The notes under the pieces are model-generated. The model worked only from the letters and a program-made list of their open reading frames with translations. It had not been told where the DNA came from and made no database searches. The translations under genes were made by a program, and so were the position numbers. A stretch of 39,760 nt of DNA, taken from CAZTTG01 sp964615935 (GTDB lineage Bacteria > Planctomycetota > UBA1135 > GCA-002686595). Below, one piece after another: positions 16,584 through 24,178 of the stretch (its first letter is position 1; each line of letters opens with the position of its first letter). The DNA lies in NCBI GenBank assembly GCA_964615935.1, contig CAZTTG010000056.1, positions 1-39,760 on the forward strand, read 5' to 3'.

Positions 16584-16589
16584 TATCAT
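16584..16589 (+). promoter_or_regulatory. Candidate -10 hexamer TATCAT for the SGNH-like gene
   Basis: TATCAT stands out in the GC-rich spacer between the HExxH gene and the next start, 65 bases before ATG 16655. No clear -35 is visible. Confidence 0.3.
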
Positions 16590-16654
16590 CTCGGTTCGAG
16601 CCGCGGTGGTCCTCCGACCGCGCCCCCCCCCGAACCGCGACCCTGGAGCGCACC

Positions 16655-17920
16655 ATGCGATCTGCACCGCCTGCCATCTCCTTGATCCTGTGTCTCCTCT
16701 GCGCCTCCGCCTCCGGCGCTGACCGGCCGATCATCGTCGACCACACCTGCGCGGATCTCACGCGGGTCCCCTCGCAGTGGATCGACGCCGCGCGCGACGA
16801 TCTTCACATCGCCTACGGGCACACCTCCCACGGCAGCCAGATCACGACCGGCATGACGGGGCTGGTGGGCTTCACCGGGGGCGTGGGAGGTCCTCAGTTC
16901 GCCTGGAACAACGGCGGCACGGGGGGGGCTCTCGACCTGCACGACAACGCCATGCCGGGGGATGTGGGCTACTATCCCGATTGGGTGAACCACACGCGGG
17001 CCTACCTGGATGATCCCGCCAATGCGGACGTCAACGTGATCATCTGGTCCTGGTGCGGTCAGGTCTCTGGCTACACCCAGCAGGACATGATCGACAAGTA
17101 CCTGGCGCCCATGACCCAGCTCGAGCTCGATTATCCCCTGGTGATGTTCGTGTACATGACGGGGCATCTGGACTACTGGTCCATGGCCAACACCAACGCC
17201 CGCAACCAGCAGATCCGGGACTACTGCACCGCCAACGACAAGATCCTTTATGACTTCGCGCACATCGAGAGCTACGATCCCGACGGCACCTACTTCGAGT
17301 TCGCCAATGACGACTGCCGGTACTGGGACGCGGGCGGCACCCTACTCGGAAACTGGGCGGTCGAGTGGCAGGATTCGCACGTGCAGGGGGTGGATTGGTA
17401 CGACTGTGTTTCGGCCCACAGCGAGCCGCTGAATGCCAATCAGAAGGCGTATGCGGCCTGGTGGTTGTGGGCGCGGCTGGCGGGTTGGACGGGTGAGCCC
17501 CGGCTGTACTGCACCGCCAAGCTCAACTCGCAGGCTTGTAGCCCGGCCATCGGCTTCAGCGGTTTCCCCAGCGTCGCCGATCCCGTGTCTTTCGAGGTCA
17601 GCGCGACGGAGGTCATCAACAACAAGGCGGGGATCTACTTCTACGGCCTCTCGGGGGTCTATGCCGTTCCCTTCCAGGGGGGCTGGCTGTGCGCGGCGCC
17701 TCCCCATCGGCGCACGCCGGTGCAGAGCTCGGGGGGCAATCCGCCGCCGGATGATTGCTCGGGGAGCTTCGCCTTCGACTTCAACGCCTGGATGCAGGGC
17801 GGGCATGACGTCTTTCTGACGGTGGGGGTGCAGGTCAACGGGCAGTACTGGTACCGGGATCCGGCCAGCCCGAGCACGACGGGGCTGACGGATGCGATTG
17901 AGTTTGTGATTGGGCCTTGA
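16655..17920 (+). CDS. Secreted SGNH-hydrolase-like protein with planctomycete-type C-terminal domain
   Basis: A 421-residue exported protein. The signal peptide spans residues 1-22 (ending 'CASASGA'). Residues ~25-275 look like an SGNH/GDSL-type fold: 'HIAYGHTSHGSQITTGM' (possible nucleophile Ser), 'VNVIIWSWCGQVSGYT', 'VMFVYMTGHLDYW' and a late 'CVSAHSEPLNANQKAYAAWW' (possible catalytic His). Residues ~283-421 form a separate domain starting 'LYCTAKLNSQACSPAIGFSG' and running through 'FYGLSGVYAVPFQGGWLC', 'DCSGSFAFDFNAW' and 'DPASPSTTGLTDAIEFVI'. This C-terminal unit is repeatedly found on surface proteins of Planctomycetota. ATG 16655 has GGAG at good spacing. Esterase activity is an inference, and the exact catalytic residues are uncertain. 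Confidence 0.65.
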   Translation: MRSAPPAISLILCLLCASASGADRPIIVDHTCADLTRVPSQWIDAARDDLHIAYGHTSHGSQITTGMTGLVGFTGGVGGPQFAWNNGGTGGALDLHDNAMPGDVGYYPDWVNHTRAYLDDPANADVNVIIWSWCGQVSGYTQQDMIDKYLAPMTQLELDYPLVMFVYMTGHLDYWSMANTNARNQQIRDYCTANDKILYDFAHIESYDPDGTYFEFANDDCRYWDAGGTLLGNWAVEWQDSHVQGVDWYDCVSAHSEPLNANQKAYAAWWLWARLAGWTGEPRLYCTAKLNSQACSPAIGFSGFPSVADPVSFEVSATEVINNKAGIYFYGLSGVYAVPFQGGWLCAAPPHRRTPVQSSGGNPPPDDCSGSFAFDFNAWMQGGHDVFLTVGVQVNGQYWYRDPASPSTTGLTDAIEFVIGP

Positions 17921-17933
17921 GAGGGGGGGAGTC

Positions 17934-18002
17934 TGTCCTCTGACGGGCTTCTCGGGGGCCCCTGCGCGCGAGCGGGGCCCCGGAAAGCCCGGTCAGAGGA
18001 CA
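17934..18002. terminator. 69-base imperfect palindrome between convergent genes; terminator or REP-like element
   Basis: The left arm TGTCCTCTGAC followed by GGGCTT and GGGGCCCC pairs with the right arm CGGGGCCCCGG, AAGCCC and GTCAGAGGACA. This gives a stem of about 28 pairs with one bulge and a few mismatches and a small GC loop. It lies 13 bases after the stop at 17920 and 44 bases before the stop of the convergent gene at 18047, so it can terminate both. There is no T-tract. The perfect 11-base ends also fit a repetitive extragenic palindrome. Confidence 0.55.
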
Positions 18003-18046
18003 GCTGACACCCCACCCTCACCCCGACCGCAACACCACCCCGCGCG

Positions 18047-19054
18047 CTACTCGATCGCCGCCTCGGCCATGGCCCTGGCATTCTCGGGCGGCACGTTCGG
18101 CAGCAGCGCCTCATGGCTGGGGCTGACGATGAGCCGCGGTCCCAGCAGCCCCTTCACCCGACGGACCTCCTCCCGCACCTCCTCGGGGGTCCCGCGCACC
18201 AGCAGATCCTGGGTGTCGATCCCGCCCAGGAAGGCCAGGCGACCCCCGAAGTCGCGCGCCAGCGCATCCGCATCCATACCGCGAGCCAGCGCCTGCAGCG
18301 GATGCAACGCGTCGACGCCCAGCTCCAGGAACGACGGGATCACCCGGCTCACCGCTCCACAGGAATGGAGCAGGATCTGATAGCCGGCCCCGCGACCCTG
18401 ATCCACGAGCTCCCGCAAATACGGCAGCACGAACTCGTCGAACTGGCGCGGCCCGATGAGGAGATCCAGCTGGGATCCGAAGTCATTCCCGAGAAAGAAG
18501 CCATCCACCAGATCCCCGGCCCGATCGAAGAAGCGCCGGTTGGCCTCCAGGTAGAAGTCCACCACGCGCCGCGTGATGGCGTGGACCACCTCGGGGTGCG
18601 TGACCATCTTGATGAAGTAGCTCTCCATCCCCATGAAGTCGGCGACATCGTGGAAGAAGGGGCACCAGAAGCCGCTGGCGCGGTAGACGTCACCGGCCGC
18701 GCTCAACTCGCCGAGGCTCGACGACACATCGAGGTAGTCGGGATCGGGCCACTCGAAATCCTCCACCTCGGCCGCGTCCTCGCAGTCGGAGAACACCCCC
18801 CGCCGACCGAAGGTCGGGCCCTCCTGCGGCAGATCCCAGATGGGTTTGCCCCGGGGATGCCGGTACGACGACCACTGCGGGCAGATCCAGCGGAGGTCGT
18901 CCTTCAACAGCCGGCGAACGCCCTCGGCGTCCCGCCGACCGAAGGCCTCCAGGTAGATCGGCCAGGTGTCGTCGTGAGGATTGCCGAGCCAGAACCCACA
19001 GCGATCGGGGACGCCCCCGGCTATGATGGTCCTGATCCGCTCGCGACTGTTCAT
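18047..19054 (-). CDS. Uroporphyrinogen-decarboxylase-superfamily (corrinoid methyltransferase-like) protein
   Basis: A 335-residue cytoplasmic TIM-barrel protein. The start 'MNSRERIRTIIAGGVPDRCG' is typical of this superfamily (R-E-R-I near the N-terminus, then the substrate pocket 'FWLGNPHDDTW'). The most informative part is 'ILLHSCGAVSRVIPSFLELG' near residue 245, an H-x-C zinc motif used by MtaA/MtbA-like cobalamin methyltransferases, followed by 'VDALHPLQALARGMDADALA' and 'LAFLGGIDTQDLL'. These favour methyl transfer over haem-pathway decarboxylation. ATG 19054 is chosen because it begins the conserved N-terminus. It is divergent from a SAM-methyltransferase gene 96 bases away. No corrinoid-protein gene is in view, so the methyl donor and acceptor are unknown. 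Confidence 0.78.
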   Translation of the reverse strand: MNSRERIRTIIAGGVPDRCGFWLGNPHDDTWPIYLEAFGRRDAEGVRRLLKDDLRWICPQWSSYRHPRGKPIWDLPQEGPTFGRRGVFSDCEDAAEVEDFEWPDPDYLDVSSSLGELSAAGDVYRASGFWCPFFHDVADFMGMESYFIKMVTHPEVVHAITRRVVDFYLEANRRFFDRAGDLVDGFFLGNDFGSQLDLLIGPRQFDEFVLPYLRELVDQGRGAGYQILLHSCGAVSRVIPSFLELGVDALHPLQALARGMDADALARDFGGRLAFLGGIDTQDLLVRGTPEEVREEVRRVKGLLGPRLIVSPSHEALLPNVPPENARAMAEAAIE

Positions 19055-19120
19055 GGCTCTCGACCCCAGGGCGCCGATCCTCGCCCGGAAGGGGGCGCGT
19101 GTCCAGCACGTGAGACCTGC

Positions 19121-19126
19121 TACCAT
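19121..19126 (+). promoter_or_regulatory. Candidate -10 hexamer TACCAT for the SAM methyltransferase gene
   Basis: TACCAT lies 24 bases before ATG 19151 in the 96-base divergent spacer. On the minus strand the same patch reads ATGGTAGCAG and could also support leftward transcription. No -35 is visible. Confidence 0.25.
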
Positions 19127-19150
19127 GCAATCGACCGAACCGGAGTCGAG

Positions 19151-19918
19151 ATGAACTGGGACGCATTCTTCGAGCTGTACGGGGCCCTCCCTCGCGGCGG
19201 ACCGGGCAGCGACGCAGCCACCCTGGAGGCGATTCGGATGCTCGATCCGGTGCCCGAACACCCGCGGATCCTGGACCTGGGCTGCGGGCCGGGGAAGCAG
19301 AGCCTGGTGCTGGCGCGCGAGCTGGGCGGCGAGGTCGTCGCCGTCGATCTGCACGCGCCCTACCTGGAACGCCTCGAGCGAGCCGCCCGCGAGCAGGGGT
19401 TGGCGGAGCGCATCCGCGTCCGATGCGCCGACATGGGAGCCCTCGAGGATCCGTCCGGATCCTACGACCTGGTCTGGTGCGAAGGAGCCATCTACAACCT
19501 CGGCCTCGGCGAAGGCCTGCGCCGCTTCGAACCGCTGCTGCGACCAGGGGGGACGCTGGCGGTCTCCGAAGCGGTCTGGATCGCCGACGATCCCCCCCTG
19601 CCGGTCCGCGAGTTCTGGGAGGCCGAATACGCTGCGATCGCCTCGATTGCGGATACGCTGGCCACGGCCACCGAGGAGGGACTCGAGGTCTACGAGCACT
19701 TCACCCTCCCGCCCACCTGCTGGTTGGATGAGTACTACGCACCCATGCGCCGCCGGATGTCGGCCCTCGAGCCGCGGGCCGCGGAGGACCCCGATTTGCG
19801 CGAGGTCCTCGAGGACGCCCGGCGGGAGATCGATCTGTACGAGCGCCATGGCTCGAGCTACGGATACGAGTTCCTGCTGATGCGCAGGCCCCGATCCGCC
19901 TCCACCCGGGACGGCTGA
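19151..19918 (+). CDS. Class I SAM-dependent methyltransferase
   Basis: A 255-residue soluble methyltransferase. Motif I 'RILDLGCGPGKQSLVLAREL' is at residues ~38-57, and the acidic ribose-binding residue is in 'GEVVAVDLHAPYLERL'. Motif II is 'RIRVRCADMGAL', and 'SYDLVWCEGAIYNLGLGEGL' followed by 'LLRPGGTLAVSE' gives motif III. The C-terminal third ('CWLDEYYAPMRRRMSAL', 'ERHGSSYGYEFLLMRRP') resembles small-molecule methyltransferases in the UbiE-like group. The substrate is not evident. It begins 96 bases from the divergent URO-D-superfamily gene, so shared regulation is possible. Confidence 0.82.
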   Translation: MNWDAFFELYGALPRGGPGSDAATLEAIRMLDPVPEHPRILDLGCGPGKQSLVLARELGGEVVAVDLHAPYLERLERAAREQGLAERIRVRCADMGALEDPSGSYDLVWCEGAIYNLGLGEGLRRFEPLLRPGGTLAVSEAVWIADDPPLPVREFWEAEYAAIASIADTLATATEEGLEVYEHFTLPPTCWLDEYYAPMRRRMSALEPRAAEDPDLREVLEDARREIDLYERHGSSYGYEFLLMRRPRSASTRDG

Positions 19919-19925
19919 ACGAGAA

Positions 19926-19960
19926 GGACCCCGCGGGGACGGGTGGTCCCCCCGGGGTCC
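19926..19960. terminator. GC-rich hairpin between convergent methyltransferase and RRM genes
   Basis: GGACCCCGCGGGGAC, a four-base loop, then GGTCCCCCCGGGGTCC: a nearly perfect stem of about 15 pairs, starting eight bases after the stop of the methyltransferase. There is no T-tract, as is common in high-GC genomes. It probably ends transcription of the methyltransferase and perhaps of the RRM gene coming the other way. Confidence 0.6.
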
Positions 19961-20072
19961 GACGAACTGGCTGAGTGCGGGCAAGCGCCCCGGCGGCGGA
20001 GCGCGGAGATCGCGCTCGTCGCCAGGGGCGTGTGCCCCATCCGGGATCAGGCCCGGAATGTGAGCCCGGGGT

Positions 20073-20375
20073 CTACCAGCGACCGCCGCCGCCGCCGCCG
20101 CCGCCGCGACCACCGCCGCCGCTCTGACGCTCCCGAGCCTCGTTGACCCGGAGGTTGCGGCCGTCGAGATTGACGCCGTCGAGGGCCTCGACGGCGGCCT
20201 GGGCTTCGCTGTCGCTGCCCATCTCCACGAAGCCGAAGCCACGCGGACGGCCGGAATCGCGGTCGACCATGATGTGCACCTCGGTCACCGTGCGGCCGTC
20301 CTCGGAGAAGGCGGCGCGCAGGGAGTCCTCGGTGGTGTCGTACGAAAGGTTACCGACGTAGAGTCGCTTACCCAT
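20073..20375 (-). CDS. Gly-rich RRM-type RNA-binding protein
   Basis: A 100-residue single RNA-recognition-motif protein of the bacterial/cyanobacterial Rbp type. RNP2 'LYVGNL' is at 5-10 and RNP1 'RGFGFVEM' at 45-52, both with the aromatic residues needed for stacking on RNA. 'AAVEALDGVNLDGRNLRVNE' is the usual last helix and strand. Residues ~80-100 form a Gly/Arg tail ending in Trp ('GGGGRGGGGGGGGRW'), as in cold-inducible RNA-binding proteins. The upstream sequence CGGAGAGGTCCTGATTC gives a ribosome site for ATG 20375. A long gene-free stretch upstream could hold an extended leader. It probably acts as an RNA chaperone or stability factor. Confidence 0.88.
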   Translation of the reverse strand: MGKRLYVGNLSYDTTEDSLRAAFSEDGRTVTEVHIMVDRDSGRPRGFGFVEMGSDSEAQAAVEALDGVNLDGRNLRVNEARERQSGGGGRGGGGGGGGRW

Positions 20376-20849
20376 GAATCAGGACCTCTCCGTTCGATGC
20401 GAGCTCACCTTCACGGAAACGGAAAGATCGGCTACGCAGAACTTCATTCAATCTCAGGCTTGGGTGACTCCCCAGAGGGATGGACAGTGCGTCGCCCCGC
20501 GGCGCCGAGCCGATGCCGGTCCATGCGGGGCGGTGCTCGATGGCTGGCGGGTGGTGCGATGTGTAGAGGGCGCGAGGCCTGATCCGGGATCCGGGGCATC
20601 CCACTTCGAGGAGCGAGCGGGGGGATGGGGGACTGCAGGCGCGGTGAATCGGGGCAGATGAGAGCGGGCACAAGGCGCCCTGAGGGCACATTAGGATGGC
20701 AGAAGCGCCCTGGCGATGGGACAGGCGGATTGAGCTCCTGCCTATAAGTCACTGTATAATAGTAGCTTACGTCTGTCTCGATGGGGTGGAGAGGCGCGCC
20801 GGCCGCGGAGGGCGCGCCCCCACTCCCGACCGGAGCCCGGACCTCTGCC
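20376..20849. other. Gene-free region upstream of the RRM gene, with an AT-rich patch
   Basis: This stretch of 474 bases has no convincing coding frame. It separates the RRM start from the pepT stop. At about 20740-20770 it holds an unusually AT-rich patch with TATAAT (20755-20760) on the plus strand and TATTAT/TATAGG on the minus strand. A plus-strand promoter would only transcribe antisense to pepT. A minus-strand promoter would give the RRM mRNA a leader of roughly 380 bases. The patch could instead be a remnant of a mobile element or attachment site. Confidence 0.35.
20793..20818 (-). terminator. Hairpin downstream of pepT
   Basis: Two copies of the self-complementary octamer GGCGCGCC (20793-20800 and 20811-20818) are separated by ten bases and can form an eight-pair GC stem 32 bases past the pepT stop. 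It has no T-tract and could also be chance in GC-rich sequence. Confidence 0.35.
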
Positions 20850-22100
20850 CTACTCGCCGGCCGCGAGGATCTGCACCAGGTTCAGGAGGGTACAGGTGCA
20901 CAGGGCCAGGGAGCGGGTGGAGATCCACTCCTGGGGGCCGTGGAAGTTGACCCCGCCCGCGAAGACATTGGGGGTGGGCATCCCCTTGGCGGTGAGCTGA
21001 GAGCCGTCCGTGCCGCCCCGGATCGGCTCGGTGCGCGGCGCCAGCCCCGCCGCCTCGATGGCCCGGGCCAGCTGCTTGGCGATCTCGGGGCGCTTCGACA
21101 GCTCGTCGTACATGTTGCGGTACTGCTCGGTGATCGCCACCTCGATCCCCAGGCGGGGCTCCTCGGCGACCAGCGCCTCGGCCATGCGGCGCAGGCGCTG
21201 GCCGCGCTCGGCCAGCACCGCGGAGTCGAAGTCGCGGAGGATGAGGCTGAGCTTGCACTGCGCCGCGTCACCGGAGAGGTCGGTGGGGTGGTAGAAACCC
21301 TCGCGATCCTGGGTGCACTCCGGCGTCTCGGCCATGGGCAGACGCGCCAGCAGCTTGCCGGCATAGGTGAGGGCGTTGACCATCTTGCCCTTGGCGAAGC
21401 CGGGGTGCACGGCGACGCCCTTGAAGCTCACCACGGCCTTGTCGGCCGAGAAGGTCTCGATGTTCAGCTCGCCCGGAAAGCCGCCGTCCACGGTGAAGGC
21501 CAGCGGGGCGCCGAACTTCTCCAGGGGGAACTTCGCCGCCCCGCGCCCGATCTCCTCGTCGGGATTGAAGCAGATGCGGAGGGTGGGGTGCACGATCCCG
21601 GGATCGGACTGCAGCACCTCCACGACTCCCAGGATGGCGGCGATGCCGGCCTTGTCGTCACCCCCCAGCAGGGTGGTGCCGTCGGAGGTGATGATGGTGT
21701 CTCCCTTGCACTCCAGGAGCTCGGGGCAGTCGGCGGGATCGATGACCACGCCCCCCTCGAGCGCGATGGGAGAGCCGTCGTAGTCCGCGTGTAGCCGCGG
21801 CTGGACGTTGGTCCCCGAGAAGGCCGGGGCGGTGTCCATGTGGGCGCACAGGCCCACGATCCCCTCGGCGGTCCCGGGGAGCTCCGCCAGGACGTAGCCG
21901 TTCTCGTCCATGGCCGCGCCGTCCAGACCCAGGCCCTTCAGCTCGGCCACCAGGTGCTTGCCCAGCTCGAGCTGCTTGGCCGTGCTGGGACAGCTCTCGC
22001 TGTCCTCGTCGGACTGGGTGTCGTAGCGGACGCAAGCCAGCAGGCGCTCGACGATCCGGGTCTTCTCGAGGATCTGGGCGGGGTCGTTGAAGGCGCGCAT
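20850..22100 (-). CDS. pepT: Peptidase T (tripeptide aminopeptidase, M20B)
   Basis: A 416-residue cytoplasmic zinc peptidase that removes the N-terminal residue from tripeptides. Metal and catalytic positions are all visible: 'LCAHMDTAPAFSG' (His-x-Asp), 'TLLGGDDKAGIAAIL' (bridging Asp), 'CFNPDEEIGRGAA' (Glu-Glu), 'AFTVDGGFPGEL' (Asp) and the late 'GVNFHGPQEWIS' (His). 'PIRGGTDGSQLTAKGMPTPN' is a further PepT block. ATG 22100 starts 'MRAFNDPAQILEKTRIVERL', the normal N-terminus. The gene lies directly downstream of a POT-type transporter on the same strand, whose open frame overlaps it, so imported peptides would meet this peptidase first. Confidence 0.92.
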   Translation of the reverse strand: MRAFNDPAQILEKTRIVERLLACVRYDTQSDEDSESCPSTAKQLELGKHLVAELKGLGLDGAAMDENGYVLAELPGTAEGIVGLCAHMDTAPAFSGTNVQPRLHADYDGSPIALEGGVVIDPADCPELLECKGDTIITSDGTTLLGGDDKAGIAAILGVVEVLQSDPGIVHPTLRICFNPDEEIGRGAAKFPLEKFGAPLAFTVDGGFPGELNIETFSADKAVVSFKGVAVHPGFAKGKMVNALTYAGKLLARLPMAETPECTQDREGFYHPTDLSGDAAQCKLSLILRDFDSAVLAERGQRLRRMAEALVAEEPRLGIEVAITEQYRNMYDELSKRPEIAKQLARAIEAAGLAPRTEPIRGGTDGSQLTAKGMPTPNVFAGGVNFHGPQEWISTRSLALCTCTLLNLVQILAAGE

Positions 22101-23883
22101 GGTTCGATGGGTTCTCTTCGGGACGGCTCTCGCGGGTGTGCGCCCGGACGCTCCCGGCGCCCATAGGGGATAAGGCGGTGGCCACGGCCACGTACTCGCG
22201 GGTGGGCGGCGCATAGCCCCCACCCCTGTACTCGCGGCTGCGAATGACCTTGCGGAGAAGGACAATGCCCAGCGGACAGCACAGGGCCATGAGGGCGATG
22301 ACCAGCCAGAGGGTCTGGGAATCGCGCGGGTAGGCCTCGTGCAGGATCTCCCAGATCTTGTAATGGACCTCCTGGCTCAACCGGCCGGCCTCACCCACCG
22401 CCAGATCGAGCTTCTCCGCCAGCACCGGCAGGACGTTCTCCGGTTCCATGGCCCGGAGGCGCTCCGCGTCCTCGCCGTGATGCTCGACCAGGTACCTCCG
22501 GGCCAGAGCGCCGTCCGAGGGGCACCAGCGCTCGAGCATTCGGCCGGACATCATGCCGACGATCAGCTTGGCCAGGAAGTAGGGCAGGAGCGAGAGCGCC
22601 ATGTAGGTGCCCTCGTGCCCCTTGGGCGCGATGGCCGCCGTGTACTGGTAGAGCCGCGGTGACCAGATCGCCTCGCCGATCGAGAAGAAGAAGACGAAGA
22701 GCGTGATGGAGATGTACAGCGGGTCGACGGCCCCCTCCAGACCCAGCCAGTAGTTGCCGATGAAGGCCCCCAGGGGGCCGTCGGCCAGCCCCTGGAACCA
22801 CACCGGCGGCATGGCCAGGAGGAAGACCGGCGCGGCGGCGAAGGCGCTCCCCACGGCGATCATCAGGTAGCTCGAGACCCGGCCGCTGAAGGCGGCGACC
22901 AGCGGGGTGAGGACCACGATCATCCCGGCGTTGAGGACCGCCCACAGGGTCCCGATCTTGGCGCCCGGCCCCAGCTCCCGGATCCCGAACTTCGGGAAGG
23001 TGTAGTGCATGTGGTAGAAGACCAGCCGCACCATCACGATCAGGCTCAGGAAGAGCAGGAAGCGGTAGAAGTTCGGCTCTCTCCAGACCGAGGCGAACTT
23101 CTTCATCGTGTCTCGACCGGCGTCCCGCATGCTGAGGAGGGACCCGCGGATCATTCCCTCGCCGAGGTACTTGGCCTCCTCCGCCTCGTGGACGAGGATC
23201 CCCTCGTCGTCGGTCCCCTCGACCCCTCGGCGCAGGAAGAAGTGGGTGATGAGCAGACCCGGGACGGTGGCCACCGTCGCCCAGAAGAACAGCACCCGGT
23301 AGGTCGAGAGCTCCATTCCCAGGATCTCCTGGGTGCCGTACTCCCCGAGCTTGTCGCGCACGAAGTCGAAGAGCTTCCCGGCGATGAAGAAGCCCACGTT
23401 CATCAGGGTGTAGAAGAGCGCGAAGGCCATCGTCTGCTGGGCGGTGGTGGCGTAGCGCTTCAGGGCCGCGTTCATGACCGGGACCATGAGCGCCAGGCCG
23501 ACGGCCAGGGGGAACATCCCCAGGAAGATGGCCAGCCAGGGGTTGGCGGTGACCGTCATGACCGCCCGGGAGAGCAGGCACAGCCAGAACCCCAGCAGGA
23601 AGGACTTGCGCAGGCCGATGGAGTCGACCAGCGATCCCACCAGGACCGTGACCAGGGTCATGATGGTCGACCACCAGGCGATGGTGTCACCGGCCGCGGT
23701 ATCCGAGAAGCCCAGGTCCGAGGACAGCCACAGGACCAGGGTCGAGGACATCAACCCGTAGGCGATGATCTCCAGGACCTTGGTCAGATAGATGATCCAC
23801 AGCTCCCGCGGCGACCCCCGCATGACCGTGAACTTGCTGAGGAGTCTGAGCAGGATGTTGGTGGGAGCTGAGGACTCGCTCAT
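21658..23883 (-). CDS. POT/MFS-type peptide transporter, frame reads through into pepT
   Basis: Integral membrane transporter, probably proton-coupled uptake of peptides or related solutes. ATG 23883 opens 'MSESSAPTNILLRLLSKFTV'. About a dozen hydrophobic helices follow, with an MFS loop 'VGSLVDSIGLRKSFLLGFWL' and the signature 'FSIGEAIWSPRLYQYTAAIA' shared by all three POT-like genes here. A soluble insertion of about 75 residues ('DGALARRYLVEHHGEDAERL' onward) precedes the last helix. The first helix has 'KVLEIIAYG', so the proton-coupling ExxER motif of classical PTR2 proteins is absent. Transporter-like sequence ends near 22200 ('RSREYRGGGYAPPTREY'), but no stop occurs until 21658. The last ~180 residues are therefore the wrong frame of pepT and probably not a real domain. 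Confidence 0.72.
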   Translation of the reverse strand: MSESSAPTNILLRLLSKFTVMRGSPRELWIIYLTKVLEIIAYGLMSSTLVLWLSSDLGFSDTAAGDTIAWWSTIMTLVTVLVGSLVDSIGLRKSFLLGFWLCLLSRAVMTVTANPWLAIFLGMFPLAVGLALMVPVMNAALKRYATTAQQTMAFALFYTLMNVGFFIAGKLFDFVRDKLGEYGTQEILGMELSTYRVLFFWATVATVPGLLITHFFLRRGVEGTDDEGILVHEAEEAKYLGEGMIRGSLLSMRDAGRDTMKKFASVWREPNFYRFLLFLSLIVMVRLVFYHMHYTFPKFGIRELGPGAKIGTLWAVLNAGMIVVLTPLVAAFSGRVSSYLMIAVGSAFAAAPVFLLAMPPVWFQGLADGPLGAFIGNYWLGLEGAVDPLYISITLFVFFFSIGEAIWSPRLYQYTAAIAPKGHEGTYMALSLLPYFLAKLIVGMMSGRMLERWCPSDGALARRYLVEHHGEDAERLRAMEPENVLPVLAEKLDLAVGEAGRLSQEVHYKIWEILHEAYPRDSQTLWLVIALMALCCPLGIVLLRKVIRSREYRGGGYAPPTREYVAVATALSPMGAGSVRAHTRESRPEENPSNHARLQRPRPDPREDPDRRAPAGLRPLRHPVRRGQRELSQHGQAARAGQAPGGRAEGPGSGRRGHGRERLRPGGAPRDRRGDRGPVRPHGHRPGLLGDQRPAAATRGLRRLSHRARGGRGHRSRRLPRAPGVQGRHHHHLRRHHPAGG

Positions 23884-24120
23884 GGGCGGATCGGACTTCC
23901 TGGGTCCTGGAAAAGGGTCGCGGCGCCGGGGGGAGCTCGCATCGCTGGTGAGGCGCCGATGGGGGGAGGGGATTATCCCGGCCCGAGCGATGACGGTCCA
24001 GGGTGGTGGAGCCAGAACGGCGCCGAGCAGCCACCCGACCGACGAAGCCCGGCCCGCACGCGGGTAATGGCTCTGTCAGCGGTCCCGGCCTCCGCGGGTC
24101 CCTCGGCCGCGCTCCGGGGT

Positions 24121-24126
24121 TATACT
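24121..24126 (+). promoter_or_regulatory. Candidate -10 hexamer TATACT for the M29 peptidase operon
   Basis: TATACT lies in the 295-base divergent spacer, 52 bases before ATG 24179. The 17-19 bases upstream are pure GC with no -35-like hexamer. The remaining part of the spacer (23884-24120) shows no gene. Confidence 0.35.
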
Positions 24127-24178
24127 GCCGGCCCCGAGCACCGACTCCCGAGGCGAGCGAGCGCAGGAAGGACGAAGC

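Noticed and set aside
14573..16654. Extension of the SGNH-like frame 2 kb upstream
   Set aside because: The signal peptide and ribosome site at 16655 mark the true start. The upstream part is the off-frame shadow of the HExxH gene.
20730..20760. TTGAGC...TATAAT as a plus-strand promoter
   Set aside because: The spacing is 19 bases and nothing on the plus strand downstream is coding; it would only run antisense to pepT. Kept only as an AT-rich patch.
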